Assembly (NCBI GenBank): GCA_964437445.1
Contig: CAYTGR010000001.1
Coordinates: forward strand, 92,564 to 156,563
Origin: CAYTGR01 sp964437445
Lineage (GTDB): Bacteria; Chloroflexota; Anaerolineae; B4-G1; SLSP01
Length of the DNA: 64,000 nucleotides
Direction: 5' to 3'
Shown: positions 25,987-34,529 of the stretch, piece after piece
How the letters are laid out: the number at the start of each line of letters is the position of its first letter
Position numbering within the stretch: the stretch's first letter is position 1
Translations under genes and position numbers: made by a program
The notes under the pieces: generated by a model
Told to the model about the DNA's origin: nothing
What the model saw: only the letters and a program-made list of their open reading frames with translations
The model's database searches: none

Positions 25987-26979
25987 TCAGCCGCCGATGC
26001 AGGACATGGGCAGCCGGCTCTCCGCCCGCTGGATTTCGGCCAGCCGATGCCCTCGGGGCTTGACCTGGATTGCCTGCCGGAACAGCTCCTGCAGTGTGGC
26101 ATCGTCGGCCCCGGCGCGCAAGGGGGTGCGTAAATCCACCGCCAGATTAGACATCAGACAGGGGAGCAATTGCCCGTCGGAGGTCAGGCGCAGCCGGTTA
26201 CAGGCCTGACAGAAGTGCTCGGTGACCGGGCTGATGAAGCCCAACGTCCCGGCGGCACCGGGCAGGCGATAATAGCGGGCCGGGCCGGCTCCGTTGCCAT
26301 CGCCGGGCACTGAGGTCAGCGGCCCCAAAGCTGCCTCAATCCGCGCGCGGATCTCGGCGGCCGGAACCACCCCGTTGCCTGACCAATGCCTGCCGTTGCC
26401 CAGGGGCATCACCTCAATGAAGCGCACATGCCAGTCGGGGGCCAGGGTTAACCGGGCCAGGTCTATTACCTCGTCGTCGTTCAATCCTCGGATCACTACG
26501 GTGTTGATTTTCACCGGCCGTAAGCCGGCCGCCAGCGCGGCCTGCCGCCCGGCCAGCGTCTCCTCCAGCCGTCCCCAGCGGGTGATCTGGGTGAAACGTT
26601 CTGGACGCAGGGTATCCAGGCTGAGATTGATCCGCCTTAGCCCGGCGCGGGCCAGCGGCTCGGCATAACGGCTGAGCAGCAGGCCGTTGGTGGTCATGGA
26701 GAGGTCGTCCAGGCCGGGGATCTCTGCCAGAGCGGCTACCAGCTCCACAAGCCCTGCCCGCACCAGCGGCTCGCCCCCCGTCAACCGCACGTGGATTAAG
26801 CCCATCGCTACGGCTATCCGGACGATGCGCACGATTTCTTCGTAACGCAAGATGTCGGCGTGAGCCAGGGGGGCGATGCCCTCTTCGGGCATACAGTAAA
26901 CACAACGCAAGTTACAGCGATCGGTCACCGAGACACGCAGGTATTGAATCGGGCGATCAAAGGCATCTGTGCATAGCAT
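25987..26979 (-). CDS. moaA: GTP 3',8-cyclase MoaA
   Basis: A 330-residue radical SAM enzyme that makes the first molybdopterin intermediate from GTP. The N-terminal cluster motif is CNLRCVYC (Cys22, Cys26, Cys29), followed by RLTGGEPLVR (SAM binding) and NLSLDTL. The C-terminal second [4Fe-4S] cluster is CQACNRLRLTSDGQLLPC (Cys257, 260, 274). It ends in the Gly-Gly dipeptide needed for catalysis. First gene of the moa operon. Confidence 0.98.
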   Translation of the reverse strand: MLCTDAFDRPIQYLRVSVTDRCNLRCVYCMPEEGIAPLAHADILRYEEIVRIVRIAVAMGLIHVRLTGGEPLVRAGLVELVAALAEIPGLDDLSMTTNGLLLSRYAEPLARAGLRRINLSLDTLRPERFTQITRWGRLEETLAGRQAALAAGLRPVKINTVVIRGLNDDEVIDLARLTLAPDWHVRFIEVMPLGNGRHWSGNGVVPAAEIRARIEAALGPLTSVPGDGNGAGPARYYRLPGAAGTLGFISPVTEHFCQACNRLRLTSDGQLLPCLMSNLAVDLRTPLRAGADDATLQELFRQAIQVKPRGHRLAEIQRAESRLPMSCIGG

Positions 26980-27184
26980 CTCTGCTCCTACTTACGCCAG
27001 CTATGGCCGACGCTCCTGAATTCAGTTCGCCCCAAGTTTACCTCACTCTGGGCTGGGCGCAATCGCGCCGGACTACCGTATTGGGCCTGAATGTGCGCTG
27101 CTTCCCGCGCAGCTGTGCGCTGGTCCTGGCAGGCACTTCCCAGCCTGCCGGTATCACCACGTCCGGGACTCCGTGACACACAAA
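26980..27184 (-). promoter_or_regulatory. Structured leader upstream of moaA (possible riboswitch)
   Basis: About 200 bases with no gene, rich in inverted repeats on the transcribed strand, for example GGCAGGC/GCCTGCC (27128-27134 with 27143-27149) and a GCGCGATTGCGC hairpin. A molybdenum-cofactor riboswitch would be expected in front of moaA in some bacteria. I cannot fold the sequence here, so this is only a candidate. Confidence 0.3.
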
Positions 27185-27211
27185 CCCCCGGAGACAAGCT
27201 GTCTCCGGGGG
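27185..27211 (-). terminator. Strong intrinsic terminator after hpf
   Basis: A perfect 12-bp stem (CCCCCGGAGACA with TGTCTCCGGGGG) and a 3-base loop. On the minus strand it lies 22 bases after the hpf stop and is followed by TTTGTGTGT. It closes the tad-comF-hpf transcript and separates it from moaA. Confidence 0.8.
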
Positions 27212-27233
27212 GAAAAGTGGGCCATGATCTGGC

Positions 27234-27779
27234 TTACATCGGTTTGAGCATCCCGTAATTGCCATCCTCGCGCTTGTACAGCACGCTCAAACGGCCATCG
27301 TTGCCATCACGGAAGATGAAGAACTGGTGGCCCAGCAATTCCATCTGTTCAATGGCTTCCGTGGGTGAGATAGAGCTGACCTCAAACTCCTTGATCCTGA
27401 CGATATTGACGGGTACCTCAACCTCAACCGGCGGTTCCTCTGGCAGGGGTGGGGTCGCGGTCTCGGCACCGGGCGCACGGCGATCCTGGCGGCGTCCCTT
27501 GTACCGGTCAATTTGGCGGTACATCTTATCCATCATCGCATCTACTGCCGCAAAAATGTCCCCGGACCGTTCCTCTGCCCGCAGGATCGCCCGCGGGACG
27601 TGAATGGTCATTTGCGCAACCATCCGCCGCGAGGTGTCTCGCGCATTGGCGGTGTAGAGATCTACCCGCACGGCTTCAATGGTGGGGAGGTAGCGGTTGA
27701 ATTTTTCCGCTTTGCCCTCCACGTAGTCGCGCAGGCGATCGGTCAGTTCCAGATTCCGGGTGTAAATTTGCACGTCCAT
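27234..27779 (-). CDS. hpf: Ribosome hibernation promoting factor, long form
   Basis: A 181-residue long HPF: N-terminal YfiA-like domain (MDVQIYTRNLELTDRLRDYVEGKAEKFNRYL ... DIFAAVDAMMDKMYRQIDRYKGR), a Pro/Glu-rich linker, and the C-terminal dimerisation domain (IVRIKEFEVSSISPTEAIEQMELLGHQFFIFRD). Long HPF dimerises stationary-phase ribosomes into 100S particles. It lies 32 bases after comF at the distal end of the tad operon, before a strong terminator. Confidence 0.96.
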   Translation of the reverse strand: MDVQIYTRNLELTDRLRDYVEGKAEKFNRYLPTIEAVRVDLYTANARDTSRRMVAQMTIHVPRAILRAEERSGDIFAAVDAMMDKMYRQIDRYKGRRQDRRAPGAETATPPLPEEPPVEVEVPVNIVRIKEFEVSSISPTEAIEQMELLGHQFFIFRDGNDGRLSVLYKREDGNYGMLKPM

Positions 27780-27811
27780 AGACCCTCCTTAAAAAGATGG
27801 GATGGCAAGCC

Positions 27812-28570
27812 CTAAGGCGCTCGCGCCAGCGTAAACGCGCTGACGGCTTGAGCGCCTTGACTAAGCAAAGCGATAGCACAGGCATCCAACGTCGCGCCGG
27901 TAGTGGCAACGTCGTCCACCACGGTGATATGCCGGCCGGCTAATGGGACTCCGGGGGTGGCCGCAAAGGCTCCCCTGACGTTTTCGCGCCGCGCTTGCCG
28001 GTTGAGCCTGGTCTGAGAGGGGGTGTTGCGCAGCCGCTGCAACGCCCGTGGGGCGACCGGTAAGTGCAGCTGTTGCCCCAACGCGGTAGCCAGTAAAGCC
28101 GCCTGGTTATAGCCGCGCCGAACCTCGCGGTCAGGATAGAGTGGCACCGGAACCAATAAGTCGCTTTCCAACGGCGCTGTCTGCCAGGCCTGGGCCATCC
28201 GCGCTCCCAGTGTGCGCGCCACCTCGCGCCCGCCCCGGTATTTGAGCGCATGAATTGCGTCGCGGATGGGCCCTTCAAAAAGAAACGCTGAACGAATTGG
28301 GGCGACTTGCAAGGGAGCCGTTTGGCAGGTTGGACAAAGGTTACCGTCAGCCCAGGGACGGCCACAACGGGAGCAAAAGGAGCCTTGCGTGAGGGGCAAT
28401 TGCTGGGCGCAGGTGACGCACAGCCAGGTCTCCAACCGCCCACAGACCACGCAACGTGGCGGGAGCAGCAGATCCAAGCCCCAACGGTACAGGCTCCCCA
28501 AACTCCGGACCAAGACGTCCACCGACGCCCCCTGTCTGCACGTGGCCGTAGCGTCTGACCGATCAGCCAC
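27812..28570 (-). CDS. comF: ComF-family phosphoribosyltransferase-like protein
   Basis: A 252-residue ComF protein. The N-terminal zinc-binding part has CVVCGRLETWLCVTC and CSRCGRPWADGNLCPTC. The PRTase domain has LKYRGGREVARTLG, PVPLYPDREVRRGYNQAALLA and the PRPP loop ITVVDDVATTGATL. The start is GTG at 28570. Family members take part in DNA uptake in competent bacteria, though the activity is not settled. It follows tadC by 26 bases, which is notable because Tad and competence pili are related machines. Confidence 0.93.
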   Translation of the reverse strand: MADRSDATATCRQGASVDVLVRSLGSLYRWGLDLLLPPRCVVCGRLETWLCVTCAQQLPLTQGSFCSRCGRPWADGNLCPTCQTAPLQVAPIRSAFLFEGPIRDAIHALKYRGGREVARTLGARMAQAWQTAPLESDLLVPVPLYPDREVRRGYNQAALLATALGQQLHLPVAPRALQRLRNTPSQTRLNRQARRENVRGAFAATPGVPLAGRHITVVDDVATTGATLDACAIALLSQGAQAVSAFTLARAP

Positions 28571-28596
28571 TCATTGCTGGCGGCAGAGAGCCCCGC

Positions 28597-29520
28597 CTAA
28601 ATCCCGAAGATGTCCAACCCTTTGATTTTGATAATGGCCGGCCCCAACAGTACGATCAAGATGGTCGGGAAGATGAAGAAAACCAGGGGGAACATCATCT
28701 TGACCGGTGCTTGCCGGGCCTTTTCCTCGGCCCGTTGGCGGCGCTTCATGCGCATTTGCTCTGACTGGATACGCATCACTTTAGCCATGCTGACACCCAG
28801 CTGGTCGGCCTGGATGATGGCCGCGGCAAAGGAGGTGACATCCGATACATCCAGGCTGTTAGCCATGTCGCGGAGCGCCTCCCGGCGGAGCTTGCCCAGC
28901 TGCATTTCCTGGACCGTTTTGGTAAAGGCACGGCTCAGCTCGTTGTTCCACTTTTCGGCCACTTTAGACATGGCGGCGTCAAACCCCAGGCCGGCTTCCA
29001 CGCAGATGGTCAACAGGTCCAGGGCATCGGGCAGGGCTTTGATGACTTCGTTCTGCCGTTGTTTGATTTTGCTGCCAAGCCAGGCGGTGGGCAGATAGAA
29101 ACCCAACCCGAATCCGCCAAAGATCAGCGCCAGTCGCTGGAGCAGCGGGAACGTGGTCATGCGGGAGATCAGGATCAAAAGCAATCCCAAGAGAATGGCT
29201 GCTCCGATACGATAGCCAAAGAACTGGGCCGGTTTCAGCTTGTGACTCATCCCTGCCAGATCAATTTTGTGTTGTACTTCTTCCAGGGAGCGTTGCGGCG
29301 TGAACCGTTGCGCCAGATTGGTCAGCCCGCGCACAATGGGTACCAGGACGCGCTGGCTAAACGGTTGCGAAAGCTCAATCTGCTCCAACGTGATCGGCTG
29401 GCCAAGGGCCGCCAGCTCCTCCAGCCGTTCATCTAACGTCCCGGCCGAGCGGGAACCCCGCAGGGCCATGACCACCAGGATCGCTACGGCCACCAGGACG
29501 ACCCCTAATACAATCCACAT
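28597..29520 (-). CDS. tadC: Tad pilus inner-membrane platform protein TadC (T2SSF family)
   Basis: A 307-residue type II secretion F-domain protein. An N-terminal helix (VLGVVLVAVAILVVMAL), two central helices near 105-150, a cytoplasmic T2SSF bundle (ALPDALDLLTICVEAGLGFDAAM ... ELSRAFTKTVQEMQLGKLRREAL), and a C-terminal helix (FPLVFFIFPTILIVLLGPAI). The GLGFDAA and LGKxRREAL motifs are standard for TadC. It partners TadB, 11 bases upstream, to anchor the CpaF ATPase. Confidence 0.95.
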   Translation of the reverse strand: MWIVLGVVLVAVAILVVMALRGSRSAGTLDERLEELAALGQPITLEQIELSQPFSQRVLVPIVRGLTNLAQRFTPQRSLEEVQHKIDLAGMSHKLKPAQFFGYRIGAAILLGLLLILISRMTTFPLLQRLALIFGGFGLGFYLPTAWLGSKIKQRQNEVIKALPDALDLLTICVEAGLGFDAAMSKVAEKWNNELSRAFTKTVQEMQLGKLRREALRDMANSLDVSDVTSFAAAIIQADQLGVSMAKVMRIQSEQMRMKRRQRAEEKARQAPVKMMFPLVFFIFPTILIVLLGPAIIKIKGLDIFGI

Positions 29521-29531
29521 AGGGCCTCCTC

Positions 29532-30473
29532 TTAAACCTCAATATTCACAATTTTGCGGACGACCACGAAACCAATCACGATCATGACGAGTGCTACCCC
29601 CAGCATGATCCAACCGCACGGGTCTGAAAGCATCCCCCCCATATACTCCGGGTTGACGATGTAAATAAAGCCGCCTAAGGCGAAGGGCAGCGCCGTGATC
29701 ACGTAGCCGGTGATCTGACCTTGCGCGGTCAAAACTTTGATTTCGCCCTTGATACGCACCCGTTCGCGGATGGTAAAACTGATAGAATCCAGCACCTCGG
29801 CCAGGTTGCCACCTACCTCGCGTTGGACGCTCATGGCCGTAATCACCAGATCCAGGTCGGCGCTGGGAACCCGCCGCATCAGGTTGGCCATGGCATTATC
29901 AAAAGGAACCCCCAACTGCATTTCCAGCACCACGCGCCCGAATTCAACGGAGATGGGAGCCGGCATCTCTTTGGAGATAACTTCCATGGCCTGCATCGTG
30001 CTATAACCGGCCCGGAGCGAGTTGACCATGAGGTTCAGAGCGTCCCCCAGCTGGTTATTAAAAGCCTTGAGCCGCTGGCCCTGCCGGGAGCCGACGTAGA
30101 GGCGCGGCGCGAACAGCCCCCCTACGATACCGACCGGGATGAGGATGGGGCGCTTGAGGGCATAGAAAACAACCCCGGCCAGCATGGATAGCGTGAGGCT
30201 GAAGACGATGAACTCGCCCACCGTCACTTTCATGTCGGCGCGGGCCAGCTGAGTTGACATGTTCTGAGCAAAGCCCCGGCCGGCAATCGCCCGATCCACA
30301 GCCGCACCGATCGGCGAAGTGCGAGCTTCGGCCTCAGCCTTCTCTTTCTTTTTCTTCTGGGGTTTCCCACCCACCCGCTCATCTACCAGTTCCTGACCGG
30401 CAGGCCGTCCCGACAGGCCAATGATCAATACGACAATGGCCACCACGGCGAGACCCCCTAACAGCCAGATCAT
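29532..30473 (-). CDS. tadB: Tad pilus inner-membrane platform protein TadB (T2SSF family)
   Basis: A 313-residue T2SSF protein: N-terminal helix (WLLGGLAVVAIVVLIIGLSG), a Lys-rich loop (KPQKKKKEKAEAEA), central helices around 95-130, the bundle with QLGDALNLMVNSLRAGYSTMQAMEVIS and MSVQREVGGNLAEVLDSISFTIRER, and two C-terminal helices. The GYSxxQAxE and VGGNLAExLDxIS motifs identify TadB. It starts 60 bases after cpaF and precedes tadC. Confidence 0.95.
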   Translation of the reverse strand: MIWLLGGLAVVAIVVLIIGLSGRPAGQELVDERVGGKPQKKKKEKAEAEARTSPIGAAVDRAIAGRGFAQNMSTQLARADMKVTVGEFIVFSLTLSMLAGVVFYALKRPILIPVGIVGGLFAPRLYVGSRQGQRLKAFNNQLGDALNLMVNSLRAGYSTMQAMEVISKEMPAPISVEFGRVVLEMQLGVPFDNAMANLMRRVPSADLDLVITAMSVQREVGGNLAEVLDSISFTIRERVRIKGEIKVLTAQGQITGYVITALPFALGGFIYIVNPEYMGGMLSDPCGWIMLGVALVMIVIGFVVVRKIVNIEV

Positions 30474-30533
30474 TTTACACCAACCTTTCTTTCTGAGACC
30501 GCACAGCAGGCAGCGGGTTTGAACGCCGCGCGG

Positions 30534-31940
30534 TTAATACCGGATGCGTTCTCCCACACCAAACACGGTAGGAGGCAGGTGGATGCCGGATTGTTCAATC
30601 TTATCCATGAACTTGGGGCGGATCCCGGTAGGACGCAACCGGCCGATGACCCGACCGCTCTCAAAGCCTACCTGCTCAAACTTGAAAATGTCGGCGGTGG
30701 TGATGACGTCGCCTTCCATGCCCTGGATCTCGGTGATGGCGACCACGCGGCGGGAACCGTCGCGCATCCGTTCCAGCTGGATGATCACGTCAATGGCCGA
30801 GGCCACCTGCTCCCGGATGGCGCGGTGGGGCAACTCCATGCCGGCCATCAAGACCATGGTCTCCAGGCGGGAGAGGGCATCACGGGTGTTGTTAGCATGG
30901 AGCGTGGTCATGCTGCCATCATGGCCGGTGTTCATGGCCTGGAGCATGTCCAGGGCTTCACCACCCCGGCACTCGCCTACGACGATCCGGTCAGGTCGCA
31001 TCCGCAGGGCGTTGATTACCAGATCGCGGATGGTGATTTCCCCTTTGCCTTCAATGTTGGGGGGGCGGGATTCCAGGGTGACCACGTGCTCCTGCCGCAG
31101 CTGGAGCTCGGCCGCGTTCTCAATCGTGATGATGCGATCTTCCGCCGGGATGAAGCCGGAGAGCACGTTGAGGAAGGTCGTCTTGCCGGTCCCGGTGCCG
31201 CCGGAAACGACGACGTTCAGCTTGGAGATAACGCAAGCCTTCATGAACTCTATCGCTTCTTCTGTCACCGATCCCAGTCGGATCAAGTCCTCTACGCTGA
31301 GGGGCCGTTTGAAGAACTTACGGATGGTTAGCGTGGGGCCTACCAGGGAGACCGGCGGAATTACCGCGTTCACCCGTGAGCCGTCTTTCAAGCGGGCATC
31401 TACCAGGGGACTGCTTTCGTCAATGCGCCGGCCCAGGGGGGCCACGATGCGTTCAATGATCCGCATCAAGTGCTCGTTGGACTCAAAGGCGGTGTTGACC
31501 CGCTCAATTTTACCGCGCCGCTCAATAAAAATCTTCTTGGGGCCGTTGACCATGATCTCGGTGATAGTCTCGTCGGAGAGCAGCGGCTCCAGGGGCCCTA
31601 ACCCCAGAATCTCGGCCACAATTTGTTCAAACAACCGTTCCTTTTCCACGCGGCTGAGCACGATCCGTTCCTCTTCCAGGATCGTTTCATACATTTGCCG
31701 GATGGTCTGCCGCACTTCCTCCGTGCGGGTCACGTCGGTGGAGGGGTCCAGCTCGGCTACCAGCCGGTTTTGCACCCGGCTTTTCAGATCCACGTAAGCG
31801 TCGCGCGGAGCGGCCGCCGGACGACGTTGCATATCCGGCGTCGGGGCGGGCGGGGCTCCCGGGGGGGGCGCCGCTGGCGTGGCGGCGGGCTTGGGTTTGG
31901 CCCCTGTATCCTTGCTCTCTATCCGGCGCAGCAATGACAT
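30534..31940 (-). CDS. cpaF: Tad/Flp pilus assembly ATPase CpaF (TadA)
   Basis: A 468-residue secretion ATPase. A Pro/Ala-rich leader (about 1-50) precedes the N-terminal domain (EEVRQTIRQMYETIL) and the CpaF signature ILGLGPLEPLLSD. The ATPase core has Walker A GGTGTGKTT (247-255), ENAAELQL (Asp/Glu box), RPDRIVVGECRGGEALDMLQAMNTGHDGS and the His box TTLHANNTRDALSRLE. The ATG at 31940 has an AGGAGG site. It powers pilin assembly through TadB/TadC. No pilin gene is found in this operon. Confidence 0.97.
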   Translation of the reverse strand: MSLLRRIESKDTGAKPKPAATPAAPPPGAPPAPTPDMQRRPAAAPRDAYVDLKSRVQNRLVAELDPSTDVTRTEEVRQTIRQMYETILEEERIVLSRVEKERLFEQIVAEILGLGPLEPLLSDETITEIMVNGPKKIFIERRGKIERVNTAFESNEHLMRIIERIVAPLGRRIDESSPLVDARLKDGSRVNAVIPPVSLVGPTLTIRKFFKRPLSVEDLIRLGSVTEEAIEFMKACVISKLNVVVSGGTGTGKTTFLNVLSGFIPAEDRIITIENAAELQLRQEHVVTLESRPPNIEGKGEITIRDLVINALRMRPDRIVVGECRGGEALDMLQAMNTGHDGSMTTLHANNTRDALSRLETMVLMAGMELPHRAIREQVASAIDVIIQLERMRDGSRRVVAITEIQGMEGDVITTADIFKFEQVGFESGRVIGRLRPTGIRPKFMDKIEQSGIHLPPTVFGVGERIRY

Positions 31941-31964
31941 TGCTTACCTCCTGACAACTTGGCC

Positions 31965-33260
31965 TTACAACAGGCGTCCCAGGCCAGGGCGTTTCTGGGC
32001 TTCCTCGGCGGCCGGCCCGCTTTCCTTCTCGCGGAGGCGATCTTGCACCACCTGGGCCAGTGTGGTGAGGGCCTGACCAATCGGTAGCCTGGGGCTTTGG
32101 ATCATGAAGGGGACGCCGTAGTTGGCGGCCCGCAGGGCTGTCCGTTCATCTAACGGAATGTGGGCGACAGCCGGCATCATGGCCTTTTCAATCGCGCTGG
32201 GATCAATTCCCATGACCTTGGTGTCCACACTGTTAATTACTAAGGCCAGTTTGTCCAGCGGGTATTGCATCTTGCGCAGCAGTTCAATGAACAGGCGCGC
32301 TCCGCGGATTTCCGGGATCACCGGTCGGGTGACAATTAACACCAGGTCGGTCAGATCCAAGGCCGCCAGCACGGTATCGTCCACCAGATGGCGCGTATCC
32401 ACGATCAGGTAGTCAAACTCGTGCCGGGCAAATTCTATGATCGCCTTGAGCCGGCGGTTGGCCCCACTATCTTCTACGCCGCCCTCGTGGAATATTTCGG
32501 CATCCTCTGGAGCCAGCGGAGCGGCCAACACTTTGACGCCGGAGGGGTGGGGGATCAGGATACTATTCAAGAGGTCAATATCCAGTTCCTGGGTCCGGGG
32601 GGCCAGATCGGCCAGCGTGCGCGTTGGTTGCAGCTTCATGAAGATCGCCACGTCCCCAAATTGGAGGCTGGCATCTATCAACCCCACTTTGACGTCGGTC
32701 CCCACTAAGGTCTGCAGCGCGATGGCCAGGTTGACGGCGATGGTGGTGCAGCCGGTGCCGCCTTTCGCGCTGAAGACGGTGATCAATTTGCCTAAGCGTG
32801 CCGATGTTCCCGGCACGCCTGGCTGGGCCGGCCGTTGAGGCCCGGTGGGTTGCTGGGGGACCATCACCTGCCGGGTTTGCCCGACTTTGAAGACCCGGTG
32901 GATGGTATCCAGCAGTTCGTCGGCGCTGGGGGGTTTGGTGAGAAAATCGCGCGCCCCGGCCATCATCGCCCGGCGCATGTAATCGGTCTCGCCCTGGACC
33001 GAGAGCATGATGATCTGGGCGGCCGGTAAGATTTCCATTAGTTTGCCCGTGGCAGTAATGCCATCCATGCCGGGCATGTTGATGTCCATCAAAACGACAT
33101 CCGGCAGCGCCTGGGGGGCCACCTTAAGGGCTTCTTCCCCGCTGCCTACCATCGCGGCGACTTCAATGTCAGGGTCAAATGAGAGTAGCTTGCGGAGCTG
33201 CTCGCGCGTCTCCGCAATGTCGTCCACGATCATTACACGAATTTTGGGTCCGGCCATCAT
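31965..33260 (-). CDS. CpaE/TadZ-like protein: receiver domain plus MinD-like ATPase
   Basis: A 431-residue localisation protein for the Tad system. Residues 5-125 are a receiver domain with acidic pocket (VDD), phospho-acceptor Asp59 (VVLMDINMPGMDG) and Lys109. Residues 155-410 are a ParA/MinD-like ATPase with a deviant Walker A, FSAKGGTGCTT, where Cys replaces the second Lys. The intact receiver, unlike the degenerate receivers of many TadZ proteins, suggests real phosphorylation control. The second Met at 33257 is an alternative start. It follows cpaB by 3 bases. Confidence 0.93.
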   Translation of the reverse strand: MMAGPKIRVMIVDDIAETREQLRKLLSFDPDIEVAAMVGSGEEALKVAPQALPDVVLMDINMPGMDGITATGKLMEILPAAQIIMLSVQGETDYMRRAMMAGARDFLTKPPSADELLDTIHRVFKVGQTRQVMVPQQPTGPQRPAQPGVPGTSARLGKLITVFSAKGGTGCTTIAVNLAIALQTLVGTDVKVGLIDASLQFGDVAIFMKLQPTRTLADLAPRTQELDIDLLNSILIPHPSGVKVLAAPLAPEDAEIFHEGGVEDSGANRRLKAIIEFARHEFDYLIVDTRHLVDDTVLAALDLTDLVLIVTRPVIPEIRGARLFIELLRKMQYPLDKLALVINSVDTKVMGIDPSAIEKAMMPAVAHIPLDERTALRAANYGVPFMIQSPRLPIGQALTTLAQVVQDRLREKESGPAAEEAQKRPGLGRLL

Positions 33261-33263
33261 AGT

Positions 33264-34337
33264 TTATCCTTGTGGCGAAGGTGTGGCTACCGGTGTCAGT
33301 TGGATTGGTTCCCGCACCGGAGTCGGCATCACTGGCAGGTCGGGAGTCGCGGCCGGGATCTGATATTTGTCCAGGATGTACCGCAGCCAGACCGGTTCGG
33401 TAATCGCCGGCGCTGTGTCGCCGGCCGGCCGGAGCACCAGGTCCAGGTCAGCGCCCATTTCCATGAGATATTTCAGGACCAGCGCATCCTGGGGCTTGAC
33501 CAGCAACGTTACCGGTTCTATGTCCCCATAAGTGACGACTGCCGGCGGTGGCGTTTGGGCGGCCGCACTGCTACCTCCCAAGGGGATACCGATCCCCCCA
33601 CCTTCAGCCGGTGCCGGTGTGGCAGCGACCACTGTGGCTTGTTCCGTTTGCGCTTGCCAGATGCCGATGTGCCAGACAATGGCATCCTGCACGGTCAGCT
33701 GGACGATCAGGTTGGCGTAAGATTCGCTGGCAGGGAAAATCAAGGCGGGCTGCCCGTTAGGGAGCGTTTCAAAGCGCCCGTAGGTCCCGCTGAGGCTTCC
33801 TTGCTGTTCCCCCACGGGTAAAGCGATAAACTGGTTGGGCAACCGGCTCTGGAACTCGGTATCCACTCCCACCAGCTTGATGGCTGCCAGCACATCCACG
33901 TGATCGCCCTGCTGGGGCGCCCAGGCCACCGCCCCTTGCACATCCAGGGGAATCGCGTAAGCCACCAATCCTTTGGGGAAGAGTGCCGGGCCGGACACGT
34001 TGATCATGCTGGGCAGCACCGGCATTCCAATGGGAATGTCGGTGGCCGCATATTTGCCATTTACTTCCTCCAGCGAGGTGAGGTAGGCCGCCGGCAAAGA
34101 ATCGTTGGGCCAGTCCTGCAGGACGACGGCAAAATCTTCGGGCTTGATCTGCATCCCCTTGGGGATATTCTGGGCCGCGACGACGATCTGGGTGTAGGTC
34201 GGCAGCGTCGGAGTGAGCGTGCCTTCGGGGGTTTCTCCACCGCCGGCTTGCTGCGAGCGCCACCAAAAGAAAGCGGCCACTACCACCAACAGGAGCAGGA
34301 TGATAGCCACCAGGACCAGAGTGCGGTTTCCTCGCAT
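33264..34337 (-). CDS. cpaB: Flp pilus assembly protein CpaB (SAF domain)
   Basis: A 357-residue protein with an N-terminal membrane helix (LVLVAIILLLLVVVAAFFWW), then the SAF/CpaB domain (IVVAAQNIPKGMQIKPEDFAVV, then IPIGMPVLPSMINVSGPALFPKGLVAYAIPLD and GDHVDVLAAIKLVG). In diderm bacteria CpaB works with the secretin CpaC/RcpA; none is encoded here, as expected for a cell without a classic outer membrane. First gene of the operon with an AAGGAGGTT ribosome site. Confidence 0.93.
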   Translation of the reverse strand: MRGNRTLVLVAIILLLLVVVAAFFWWRSQQAGGGETPEGTLTPTLPTYTQIVVAAQNIPKGMQIKPEDFAVVLQDWPNDSLPAAYLTSLEEVNGKYAATDIPIGMPVLPSMINVSGPALFPKGLVAYAIPLDVQGAVAWAPQQGDHVDVLAAIKLVGVDTEFQSRLPNQFIALPVGEQQGSLSGTYGRFETLPNGQPALIFPASESYANLIVQLTVQDAIVWHIGIWQAQTEQATVVAATPAPAEGGGIGIPLGGSSAAAQTPPPAVVTYGDIEPVTLLVKPQDALVLKYLMEMGADLDLVLRPAGDTAPAITEPVWLRYILDKYQIPAATPDLPVMPTPVREPIQLTPVATPSPQG

Positions 34338-34391
34338 CGGGAACCTCCTTGCAAAATGAGCCTGTTTTGGATTAGAATCTCGTCTGTTTAC

Positions 34392-34419
34392 AGGATACTG
34401 CCAAGAGAGAGATTGTCAA
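34392..34419 (-). promoter_or_regulatory. Probable promoter of the tad-comF-hpf operon
   Basis: On the minus strand TTGACA (34414-34419) and TATCCT (34392-34397) are 16 bases apart, 55 bases ahead of the cpaB ATG. The rest of 34338-34529 carries no gene. Confidence 0.55.
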
Positions 34420-34529
34420 GTGTGTATTCTTTAAGATAAGTTTAGCATGGCCTCAATCGTTGTCAATGGCAGAAAAGCTGCGGCTCCGTTGCAACTTGGG
34501 GACTATGGACTTGCATTTCCCGGCTGGGG

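Noticed and set aside
30544..31797. 417-residue plus-strand open frame
   Set aside because: Antisense to cpaF; Ser/Arg-rich and without domains.
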